This document shows, in pieces, positions 57,008 through 64,000 of a stretch of 64,000 nt of DNA. Within the stretch, counting starts at the first letter, position 1. Every line of letters begins with the position of its first letter. The notes under the pieces were generated by a model that did not search any database, was not told the DNA's origin, and saw only the letters and a list, made by a program, of their open reading frames with translations. A program made the position numbers and the translations under genes. The stretch covers positions 954,001-1,018,000 of the forward strand of contig JASJDC010000002.1 of assembly GCA_030065235.1 (NCBI GenBank), written 5' to 3'. Source of the DNA: Alphaproteobacteria bacterium (GTDB taxonomy: Bacteria; Pseudomonadota; Alphaproteobacteria; UBA8366; Aestuariispiraceae).

Positions 57008-57024
57008 AATTGGCCTTACCACTT
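57008..57024. promoter_or_regulatory. FCD-type GntR operator candidate
   Basis: AATTGGCCTTACCACTT agrees with AATTGGTNNNACCAATT of PdhR at 12 of 14 defined positions, including the TTGG-N5-CC spacing. TCAAGTGG (56983-56990) and CCACTTGA (57019-57026) form a wider inverted repeat around it. It lies 53 bp before the regulator's start. Confidence 0.5.
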
Positions 57025-57077
57025 GACCATCTGATCAATGTGTTGGTAGCGTTCGGCTCACAGGGGAGGAGTGACCG

Positions 57078-57836
57078 TTGCCGTTCGAATCTGTTCTGGC
57101 CTTTCGACTGTATCAAAAGGTCGCCGATCAAATTGAAGGCATGATCCGTTCCGGCGAACTCGTCGCCGGAGAACGGTTGCCGTCGGAGCGGGAGCTTGCG
57201 GCGCGCCTGGGCGTGTCGCGGCCTACCGTCCGAGAAGCAATGATCGCCCTTGAGATCGCCGGCTTGGTCGAGGTGAGAACCGGGTCAGGCGTCTATGTCT
57301 TGCAGCGGCGGCAGAAGCCCGCAGGCGGGTTTTCTGTCCTGCGAGACATTGGCGCCGGACCGTTGGAGCTGATCGATGCGCGTTTGATCATCGAGCCGGC
57401 CATCGCAAAATGCGCCGCCCAGCGTGTGACGACGCCTCAACTTGAGGCCATTACGGCGGCGGTGAATGCGATGAAGGCGGCGGGCGATTCTGTTGCCCAC
57501 CGGAAAGCGGACGAGGCCTTCCACACCGCCATCGCCGCCGCTTGCGGGAACGGCGTCCTGGTATCCATCGTCCAAGAGATGTGGCGTGAGATGTTCTCGC
57601 CGCTGTTCGAGCGCATGGGACATTTAACCGGCTTGGTGCCAGATAGGCACTCGGACACAACCGATGAGCATACGGCGATTTATGACGCGCTTATCAGGCG
57701 CGACGCCGAAGCGGCTGAAGCTGCGATGCGAGATCACCTGACGTCGGTCCGGGTCATCCTTCTCGAAACGACGATGGGGCGGGAAGAAAGTGCGCGGGCC
57801 GCGACGCCCGTTGGAGACGACAGTGATGTTGCATGA
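57078..57836 (+). CDS. GntR/FCD family regulator of the hexuronate operon
   Basis: 252 residues from TTG at 57078; the GGGGAGGAG just upstream (57063-57071) leaves a six-base gap, and no ATG fits. The winged HTH lies in LPSERELAARLGVSRPTVRE and IALEIAGLVEVRTGSGVYVL. The FCD domain (about 85-235) has the metal/ligand residues in HRKADEAFHTAIAAACGN and DEHTAIYDALIRRDAEAAEA. By its position in the cluster it probably represses it and releases on a hexuronate or pathway intermediate, as UxuR/ExuR do in enterobacteria. Its end overlaps uxaC by 11 bp. Confidence 0.92.
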   Translation: MPFESVLAFRLYQKVADQIEGMIRSGELVAGERLPSERELAARLGVSRPTVREAMIALEIAGLVEVRTGSGVYVLQRRQKPAGGFSVLRDIGAGPLELIDARLIIEPAIAKCAAQRVTTPQLEAITAAVNAMKAAGDSVAHRKADEAFHTAIAAACGNGVLVSIVQEMWREMFSPLFERMGHLTGLVPDRHSDTTDEHTAIYDALIRRDAEAAEAAMRDHLTSVRVILLETTMGREESARAATPVGDDSDVA

Positions 57837-59226
57837 AGATAGGCTGTTCTCTTCCGATCCGGCGCAACGGTCTATTGCGCGCGAGATTTATGACGGCGTC
57901 AAGGACTTGCCGCTTATTTCGCCGCATGGCCATACCGATCCGGCTTGGTATGCGTTGAATGAACCCTTTCCCGATCCGGCGCAGCTCTTTGTCGTGCCAG
58001 ATCATTATGTATTTCGGATGCTGTACTCCCAAGGGATACCGCTCGAGAAGCTTGGGGTTCCCAGCCAGGACGGCGCGCCGGTCGAGACCGATGGTCGCGC
58101 CATATGGCGACTCTTTGCGCAGAATTATCACCTGTTTCGCGGCACGCCGACCAGGATGTGGCTGGACCATGCCTTTTCCGACCTGTTCGGCATCCAAAAA
58201 CGCCTTTCCCCGGACAACGCCGACGAAACCTATGATCGTATCGCCGAATGTCTGGGACAGGAGCGGTATCGCCCTCGCGCGCTCTTCGAGCGTTTCAATA
58301 TCGAGGTCATCGCCACAACCGAAAGCGCTCTGGATCCGCTTGAGCATCACCGAACGATTCGGGAGAGCGATTGGGGCGGGCGCGTTGTCACCACCTATCG
58401 CCCCGACAGCGTCGTCGATCCTGAATTTGAAGGGTTCACGGAGAACCTACGCGCTCTGTCCGAGTTATCAGGCGAGGATGCGTGTGATTGGGACGGGTAT
58501 CTGGAGGCGCATCGCAAGCGCCGTGCATTCTTCAAAAGCATGGGGGCGACGTCTACCGACCATGGTCATCCGACGGCCCGTACGGCGGATCTCTCAGACC
58601 CCGAGAAACGCAGGCTCTTTGCGAAGGTTGCGTCGGGATCCGCTGACGCCGACGACGCGGAGCTGTTCAGAGCCCAGATGCTGACCGAAATGGCGGTGAT
58701 GAGCCTTGACGATGGATTGGTGATGCAGATCCATGCCGGATCATGGCGCAACCACAACGGGCCGCTTTTTGAACGGTTCGGCCGAGACAAGGGCGCCGAC
58801 ATTCCATCGCCGACGACCTTTGTGGATGCTTTGCAGCCTTTGCTCTCCAAGGTCGGCAATGAGCCGAAGCTGACTGTTGTCGCGTTCACGCTGGATGAAA
58901 CGACCTACTCACGCGAATTGGCGCCGCTGGCCGGCCATTATCCATGCCTCTATCTGGGCCCGGCCTGGTGGTTCTTCGATGCGCCCGAAGGCATGAAGCG
59001 CTATCGCGAGTTGGTCACAGAGACGGCCGGCTTTTACAATACGGTCGGCTTCAACGACGACACACGCGCCTTTCCATCCATACCGGCGCGCCACGACGTA
59101 GCGCGTCGCGTCGACAGTGCATTCCTGGCCGAGCTGGTGGCGGACCACAGGCTCGATGAGGATGAGGCCCACGAGATTGCCCGCGATCTCGCCTACGGGC
59201 TCGCAAAGCGGGCGTACAATCTTTGA
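57826..59226 (+). CDS. uxaC: Glucuronate isomerase
   Basis: 466 residues from ATG at 57826 (in-frame GTG at 57823), GGAG upstream. It isomerises glucuronate to fructuronate or galacturonate to tagaturonate. PLISPHGHTDPAWYALNEPF holds the two metal-binding histidines; FNIEVIATTESALDPLEHH and VMQIHAGSWRNHNGPLF are other family regions. It starts 11 bp inside the end of gntR and precedes the TRAP transporter. Length fits the family. Confidence 0.95.
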   Translation: MLHEDRLFSSDPAQRSIAREIYDGVKDLPLISPHGHTDPAWYALNEPFPDPAQLFVVPDHYVFRMLYSQGIPLEKLGVPSQDGAPVETDGRAIWRLFAQNYHLFRGTPTRMWLDHAFSDLFGIQKRLSPDNADETYDRIAECLGQERYRPRALFERFNIEVIATTESALDPLEHHRTIRESDWGGRVVTTYRPDSVVDPEFEGFTENLRALSELSGEDACDWDGYLEAHRKRRAFFKSMGATSTDHGHPTARTADLSDPEKRRLFAKVASGSADADDAELFRAQMLTEMAVMSLDDGLVMQIHAGSWRNHNGPLFERFGRDKGADIPSPTTFVDALQPLLSKVGNEPKLTVVAFTLDETTYSRELAPLAGHYPCLYLGPAWWFFDAPEGMKRYRELVTETAGFYNTVGFNDDTRAFPSIPARHDVARRVDSAFLAELVADHRLDEDEAHEIARDLAYGLAKRAYNL

Positions 59227-59263
59227 CAATTCAAAGCACACTCAATCCTCAGGGAGGTAACGT

Positions 59264-60247
59264 ATGAAACCCAAGAACTTGTTGCATGTTGGGGCCGGCG
59301 CTCTCGCGCTCGCCTTCGCCACGTCGGCGTCCGCTCAGGACATCTCGCTTCGTGCGGCGGACACGCACGCCGACGGTTATCCAACCGTCGAGGCGGTTGA
59401 GTATATGGGTGAGCTCCTGTCATCCTGGACGAATGGCCGTATCGCCGTTCAAATGTTCCCGGGCCGCCAACTCGGCGAGGAGCGCGATACGATTGAGCAG
59501 ACAATCGCCGGCGTGATTGATATCAATCGCGTGAACTTGGCTCCGTTGAATGGGATTGTTCCGGAAACCGCCATTCCGGCTCTACCGTTCATCTTCCGCT
59601 CCACGGATCATATGCGGACGGTCATGGACGGCGAGATCGGCTCTGAAATCCTCGTATCCATGGAAGAGCATGGTCTGGTGGGCCTGGCCTATTACGATTC
59701 CGGCGCGCGCTCTTTCTATAACTCAGTGCGCCCGATCACCTCTCCCGCAGACATGCAGGGGCTTCGCATTCGCGTTCAAAACTCGGACTTGTTCGTCGCC
59801 ACCATGGAGGCGCTGGGCGCCAACGCGACCCCTATGGAGTTTGGCCAAGTCTATGAGGCGCTCGCCAACGGCGTCATCGACGGGGCCGAAAATAACTGGC
59901 CGTCCTACGAGTCGACGCGCCATTTTGAGGTTGCGAACCACTATACGCTGAATCAGCATTCTCTGTCTCCAGAGGTTCTGGTGATGTCGAAAGCGTCCTG
60001 GGACAAGCTGTCAGCCGCCGATCAACGCCTGGTGGTGCGCGCGGCGACGCTTTCCGTTCCGTATATGAGAGAGCTCTGGGACGCGCGTGTGGAAGCGTCT
60101 CGCGCCGTGGTCGAAGCCAATGGCAATGAGATCATCACGGAAGTGGACAAGCAGCCCTTTATCGACGCCATGGCGCCGGTCTATGAACGCTTTGCCGGCA
60201 CGCCGGAGTTGTCAGCACTAGTTGAGCGCATTCAGGCCGTTGAGTAA
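59264..60247 (+). CDS. TRAP transporter substrate-binding protein (DctP)
   Basis: 327 residues; GGGAGG precedes the ATG. A signal peptide ends at ASAQ. Mature sequence ISLRAADTHADGYPTVEAVE, the conserved substrate-contacting arginine in MQGLRIRVQNSDLFVATMEA, and LANGVIDGAENNWPSYESTR are DctP-family signatures. As the first TRAP gene after uxaC, it most likely binds glucuronate or galacturonate in the periplasm; this is inferred from context. Confidence 0.93.
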   Translation: MKPKNLLHVGAGALALAFATSASAQDISLRAADTHADGYPTVEAVEYMGELLSSWTNGRIAVQMFPGRQLGEERDTIEQTIAGVIDINRVNLAPLNGIVPETAIPALPFIFRSTDHMRTVMDGEIGSEILVSMEEHGLVGLAYYDSGARSFYNSVRPITSPADMQGLRIRVQNSDLFVATMEALGANATPMEFGQVYEALANGVIDGAENNWPSYESTRHFEVANHYTLNQHSLSPEVLVMSKASWDKLSAADQRLVVRAATLSVPYMRELWDARVEASRAVVEANGNEIITEVDKQPFIDAMAPVYERFAGTPELSALVERIQAVE

Positions 60248-60341
60248 CGCCTTCAACCAATGACTTAGCGGCGCCGCCGGTCCGTGTTATTCGCCGGCGG
60301 CGCCGACGCCGCACCAGATCAAACCCTTTTTGGGGCCCCTC

Positions 60342-60869
60342 ATGCTTCGCCATATCAACAGCGCACTCGACCGCCTGTCGCGGTTGGCCTTGATTTTCGC
60401 CGCGATCGGCATTGTCGCAATGGTCGTTATCGTCGGTTGGCAAGTTTGGGGCCGCTACGTTTTGAACGACACGCCCCATTGGTCGGAACGCCTGGCCATA
60501 TTCATCATGAATTGGTTCATCCTGATCGGGGCCGCCGTTGGCGTGCATGAACGCTTCCATATCGGGCTCGTGTTCTTCAAGGAAGCGATGCCGAAGAGGA
60601 TTCAGTTCAGTCTGGAGATCATCATCCATTTGGCGACGTCCGGCTTTGCGTTGGCGATGATTGTCTATGGATTGCAATTGGCTGAAACGACCTGGTCGCA
60701 CACGATTCCCACGCTCGGGCTGCCGACCGGGCTTCAATATATTCCGTTCGGGCTGTCCGGGGCCTTGATCATCCTGTTCTCAGCCAATCATCTGGTGAAA
60801 CTGTTCACCGAGGGCCTGCCGCCGGACGCCCTTGGGCCAGATGTCGTCGAATCCGGTGATACCCCATGA
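60342..60869 (+). CDS. TRAP transporter small membrane subunit (DctQ)
   Basis: 175 residues from the ATG at 60342; a TTG at 60330 is in frame but poorly supported. It has four transmembrane helices, with WGRYVLNDTPHWSERLAIF in the family-typical first loop, GVHERFHIGLVFF, and VYGLQLAETTWSHTIPTLGL. It pairs with DctM to form the membrane part of the sodium-driven TRAP transporter. Its stop overlaps the dctM start by 4 bp (ATGA). Confidence 0.92.
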   Translation: MLRHINSALDRLSRLALIFAAIGIVAMVVIVGWQVWGRYVLNDTPHWSERLAIFIMNWFILIGAAVGVHERFHIGLVFFKEAMPKRIQFSLEIIIHLATSGFALAMIVYGLQLAETTWSHTIPTLGLPTGLQYIPFGLSGALIILFSANHLVKLFTEGLPPDALGPDVVESGDTP

Positions 60870-62152
60870 CGCTCTTGGTCCTATTCGGCTCTTTCTTCGC
60901 CGCCCTCTTCGTTGGCGTTCCGGTCGCTTTCGCGCTTGGCGTTTCCTCGCTGATCACCGTCTTCTATCTGGAATTGCCGCCGCTCATCGTTTTCCAGCGT
61001 ATGGGCGCGGGCATCAACGTCTTTGCGTTGATGGCGATTCCATTCTTCATCTATGCCGGTGAACTGATGCTGCACGGCAAGATCGCCGATCGCTTGGTGA
61101 AGCTCGCCGGCAACGCCCTTGGCCATGTCCGCGGCGGTCTTGGCGTCGTCAATGTCGCAACCTCGATGCTGTTCGGCGGTATTTCCGGATCCGCCGTCGC
61201 CGACGCGTCGGCGTTGGGATCCACGCTGATCCCGATCATGAGGAAGCGCGGATATGATGACGACTATTCGGTCAACGTCACCGTAACCTCAGCAACCATC
61301 GGTCTCACCGTGCCGCCCAGCCACAATATGATCATTTATTCGATCGCGGCCGGCGGGACTGTGTCCGTGTCGAGCCTTTTTCTGGCCGGCTTCATCCCCG
61401 GCATGATGACAGGCCTGATGCTCATCATCGCCGCCTATTTGTTGGCCGTTAAGCGCGGATACCCCGCCGAACAGTTTCCGGGCTTTCGGGTCCTGTTCTT
61501 GTCCTTCGTCGCCGCCTTGCCTGGGCTTATGACCGCCGTGATCATCGTTGGCGGCGTTTTATCGGGCGTATTCACCGCGACCGAGTCCTCGGGAATCGCG
61601 GTCATTTACGCGATTCTGGTGACTCTGTTCGTCTATCGCTCCCTCACGTGGGAGGGATTTGTTCGAGCGACCCTCGGCGCCGTGCGAACAACCGCCATTG
61701 TCCTTCTTGTCATCGGCATGGCCGCGGCCTTCGGCTGGTTGCTCGCCCTGGAGCAAGTGCCGGCCCGCCTGTTCGATCTGCTTCAGACGATTTCTGACAA
61801 TCCCATCATCATCCTGCTGATCATCAATGTCATCTTGCTGCTGTTAGGGACCTTTATGGACATGTCACCCCTGATCGTGATTACAACGCCGATCTTTTTG
61901 CCTATCGCGGTCAATCTCGGCATGGATCCGGTTCAATTCGGGATCATGCTTATGATCAATCTCGGCATTGGGCTGGTGACGCCGCCTGTCGGGTCTGTCC
62001 TTTTTGTCGGTTGCGCCGTGGCGAAGATACGAATGGAAGATACGCTTAAAAGTATTTGGCCGTTCTACCTCACTCTGATCCTGGCCCTGCTCGCCGTGAC
62101 ATATATCCCTGCGGTCTCGATGACGCTGCCCACGCTCTTGGGCGGCGACTGA
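60866..62152 (+). CDS. TRAP transporter large membrane subunit (DctM)
   Basis: 428 residues with about twelve helices. Typical pieces are GVPVAFALGVSSLITVFYLE, FGGISGSAVADASALGSTLI, SATIGLTVPPSHNMIIYSI and NLGIGLVTPPVGSVLFVGCA, the last two resembling the substrate and ion sites. It works with DctP and DctQ in secondary uptake. The stop shares one base with the start of uxuB (TGATG), which supports a single operon. Confidence 0.95.
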   Translation: MTLLVLFGSFFAALFVGVPVAFALGVSSLITVFYLELPPLIVFQRMGAGINVFALMAIPFFIYAGELMLHGKIADRLVKLAGNALGHVRGGLGVVNVATSMLFGGISGSAVADASALGSTLIPIMRKRGYDDDYSVNVTVTSATIGLTVPPSHNMIIYSIAAGGTVSVSSLFLAGFIPGMMTGLMLIIAAYLLAVKRGYPAEQFPGFRVLFLSFVAALPGLMTAVIIVGGVLSGVFTATESSGIAVIYAILVTLFVYRSLTWEGFVRATLGAVRTTAIVLLVIGMAAAFGWLLALEQVPARLFDLLQTISDNPIIILLIINVILLLLGTFMDMSPLIVITTPIFLPIAVNLGMDPVQFGIMLMINLGIGLVTPPVGSVLFVGCAVAKIRMEDTLKSIWPFYLTLILALLAVTYIPAVSMTLPTLLGGD

Positions 62153-63624
62153 TGGCGCGTTTAAAGGAAGCCCTCCTCACCCAACTGCCCGATCATGTCG
62201 CTCGGCCAAACTTCAACCGCGATGCTGTTGACATCGGCATTGTTCATTTGGGCGTCGGCGCTTTCCACCGCGCCCATCTGGCGAGCTATGTGGACAGATG
62301 TTTGGCCGATGACCCCGCATGGGGCATTTGCGGCGTCAGCCTGCGATCGCCCGCGACCAAGCACGCGCTGGCCCCGCAAGACGGGCTCTATACGTTGGGC
62401 GTTCAATCGTCTGAAGGACTGCAGCCCAGGGTGATCGGCGCTCTTAAACAGGTCATTGTGGCCGCCGACGAACCGGACGCCCTGGCGCACCGGCTGGCCA
62501 ATGAGTCCACACGGATTGTCTCGCTGACCGTGACCGAAAAAGGATACTGCTACAATCCTGCTGATAGACGGCTAGACACGGCGAACCCGGACATCGTTCA
62601 CGATCTGGAAACCGCCGGTTCTCCGAGAACCGCGATCGGTTGGCTGTGTCATGGCTTGATCGCGCGGCTGGACTTGGGTCGCGCGCCTTATACTATCCTG
62701 TCCTGCGACAATCTTCCGGAAAACGGCGCCACGCTTCGTCAGGTATTAGCGGATTTCATAGAGCTCAAGCGACCGGACCTCTCCGACTGGTTTGCAAATG
62801 AAGTCGCCTGTCCGTCGACAATGGTCGATAGGATCGTGCCGGCCACGACCGAAGAGGATCGGGCCCTAATCTCAAAGACGATCGGCGCCGACGACGCGTG
62901 GCCCGTGATGGCGGAGCCTTTCAGCCAGTTCGTGGTTGAGGAGCATTTCCCGCTTGGACGCCCGGATTGGGAAAAGCATGGCGTGACCATGACCGACGAT
63001 GTCGGGCCCTATGAGAATATGAAGCTGCGCATGCTGAATGGCGGCCATTCGACATTGGCCTATCTCGGATATCTCGCGGGCTATGAGACTGTCGCCCAGG
63101 TTATCGCTGACACCGACATGCGCACGTTCATCCATGATATGATGGCCGAAGAGATCGCGCCGACCTTGGCGATGCCGGATGGGGTTGATCTCGATGCCTA
63201 TCGAGATGCGCTGTTGAGCCGGTTTTCCAACACGGCCCTGAAGCACCGCACATGGCAAATCGCAATGGATGGTTCGCAAAAGCTGCCGCAACGGTTGCTC
63301 AATACGATCCGCGATCGGTTAGGCGCCGGCCAGTCCTTTGAGAGGTTGGCGCTTGGTGTGGCGGGATGGATGACCTACGCACTTGGGACCGACGAAACTG
63401 GCGAACCGATTGATGTACGCGATCCGTTAAACCAAGCGTTTCAGGCGATCGCTCGCACAACGAACGGCGCGACCACCGAACTCGTTTCCCAGTTTTTGGC
63501 GTTGAAATCGGTATTTGGCGACGATCTCTCACAAGACCCGGTGTTTCGAACAAGTATGGTTCAAGCCCTCGATCTGTTGAGAACGCTCGGCGCGCAGCAA
63601 TCCGTACTGCGACACGTGCGGTGA
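62152..63624 (+). CDS. uxuB: Fructuronate reductase, mannitol-dehydrogenase family
   Basis: 490 residues from the ATG at 62152. It reduces fructuronate to mannonate with NADH. VDIGIVHLGVGAFHRAHLAS is the NAD-binding start of the long-chain polyol dehydrogenases; the active site Lys, Asn and His are in MKLRMLNGGHSTLAYLGYLA. VTEKGYCYNPADRRL and SCDNLPENG are also typical. A mannitol dehydrogenase role is possible from sequence alone, but uxaC and uxuA in the same operon support UxuB. Confidence 0.93.
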   Translation: MARLKEALLTQLPDHVARPNFNRDAVDIGIVHLGVGAFHRAHLASYVDRCLADDPAWGICGVSLRSPATKHALAPQDGLYTLGVQSSEGLQPRVIGALKQVIVAADEPDALAHRLANESTRIVSLTVTEKGYCYNPADRRLDTANPDIVHDLETAGSPRTAIGWLCHGLIARLDLGRAPYTILSCDNLPENGATLRQVLADFIELKRPDLSDWFANEVACPSTMVDRIVPATTEEDRALISKTIGADDAWPVMAEPFSQFVVEEHFPLGRPDWEKHGVTMTDDVGPYENMKLRMLNGGHSTLAYLGYLAGYETVAQVIADTDMRTFIHDMMAEEIAPTLAMPDGVDLDAYRDALLSRFSNTALKHRTWQIAMDGSQKLPQRLLNTIRDRLGAGQSFERLALGVAGWMTYALGTDETGEPIDVRDPLNQAFQAIARTTNGATTELVSQFLALKSVFGDDLSQDPVFRTSMVQALDLLRTLGAQQSVLRHVR

Positions 63625-63879
63625 GATCTCGACATACGGAACTGCTGGCGGCGCGATCGGCCAAGGGTGATAACCGTCAAGAGGGCGCTGACTCCCCGAA
63701 AATCCAAGGTGATAATCAAGCGGTACGGCGCGGTTATTGTTTGACGACACGGCCTCGGGTCGTGCTTGTGCGGAGCCGGTCAAGCGAAGCGCATGCATGA
63801 CGGGGCGCCGCGTTTCGCAACAAGGATGGCGTTGCGAAGCGGATTATGACCGCCGACAACAAGAGACACGACCATTTGC
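63625..63879. other. Intergenic region after uxuB
   Basis: 255 bp with no gene or clear terminator. Two near-copies of CCAAGG(G)TGATAA occur at 63661 and 63704. No promoter could be assigned. Confidence 0.5.
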
Positions 63880-64000
63880 TCAGTCGTCTCCGAAAGCGTT
63901 TCGGTAGCGCGCCGGCGAGACGCCGACCCGTTTCTTGAAAGCCGTTGAAAAATGCGCCTGGCTCGAAAAACCGGTCGCCACGGCGATCTCCGCGATGCCT
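63880..64000 (-). CDS. AraC family transcriptional regulator, C-terminal part
   Basis: The minus strand is open from the window edge to a TGA at 63880-63882. The visible 39 residues, GIAEIAVATGFSSQAHFSTA then FKKRVGVSPARYRNAFGDD, match the second HTH motif of the AraC DNA-binding domain. The sensor domain and start are beyond the window. Its target and effector are unknown; proximity to the hexuronate operon is suggestive only. Confidence 0.85.
   Translation of the reverse strand, partial: GIAEIAVATGFSSQAHFSTAFKKRVGVSPARYRNAFGDD

Noticed and set aside
63661-63720. Repeat pair CCAAGG(G)TGATAA
   Set aside because: Only two near-copies with no symmetry or spacing rule, so listed only as part of the gap.

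Overview
The window is high-GC bacterial chromosome and reads as Alphaproteobacteria. The signs are the lysC-ptsP order beside ubiG, the secA / parvulin isomerase / argJ / mutT block, an RpoE-ChrR sigma/anti-sigma pair, an IalB-family protein, a DUF1127 gene beside a GcvA/VtlR-type LysR gene, acetoacetyl-CoA reductase, and a TRAP transporter serving a hexuronate operon. The species cannot be named from sequence alone. Coding density is high, with many 1-4 bp stop/start overlaps. I see no tRNA, rRNA, insertion sequence, prophage or CRISPR array.

1-15.9 kb, housekeeping: a RodZ-like gene cut by the left edge, ptsP, lysC, ubiG, a zinc-ribbon DUF1178 protein, three methyltransferase or hydrolase genes, a glutaredoxin, a ComF-family gene, a four-module rhodanese protein with only one catalytic cysteine, a membrane protein, mutT, argJ, a periplasmic parvulin isomerase and an unknown 313-residue protein. 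secA fills 15.9-18.7 kb.

18.7-36.6 kb, mixed metabolism and regulation: a LysR-DoxX divergent pair with a perfect operator-like inverted repeat, a secreted nuclease, an isopropylmalate-dehydrogenase-family enzyme, two MDR oxidoreductases, and a VtlR/GcvA-like LysR gene divergent from DUF1127 with two palindromes and a promoter between them. An asparaginase, a SPOUT methyltransferase, the rpoE-chrR stress module, ialB, an aminotransferase, a HAD phosphatase, an EamA exporter, an O-antigen-ligase-like protein, a Nudix enzyme and phbB follow.

36.7-54.3 kb: a PMH-type sulfatase, a lipoprotein hydrolase, an ABC ATPase without an adjacent permease, a PAS protein, polA, rnhA-thrB-ispH, a dual-CDGSH iron-sulfur protein, and the glycine cleavage operon gcvT-gcvH-gcvP behind a tandem glycine riboswitch.

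54.5-63.6 kb, hexuronate catabolism: uxuA, a GntR/FCD regulator, uxaC, a three-gene TRAP transporter and uxuB. Together these would import glucuronate or a relative and convert it through fructuronate and mannonate to 2-keto-3-deoxygluconate. KDG kinase and aldolase are not in the window, although an RraA-like aldolase gene lies divergently upstream. The two intergenic regions share a 13-bp sequence with a palindromic core and hold further inverted repeats, so they are candidate operators. An AraC-type regulator is cut by the right edge.

No clear new multigene system was found. The observations most worth testing are regulatory: the hexuronate operator set, the VtlR-DUF1127 intergenic palindromes, the rpoE self-promoter, and the tandem glycine riboswitch without an obvious terminator.
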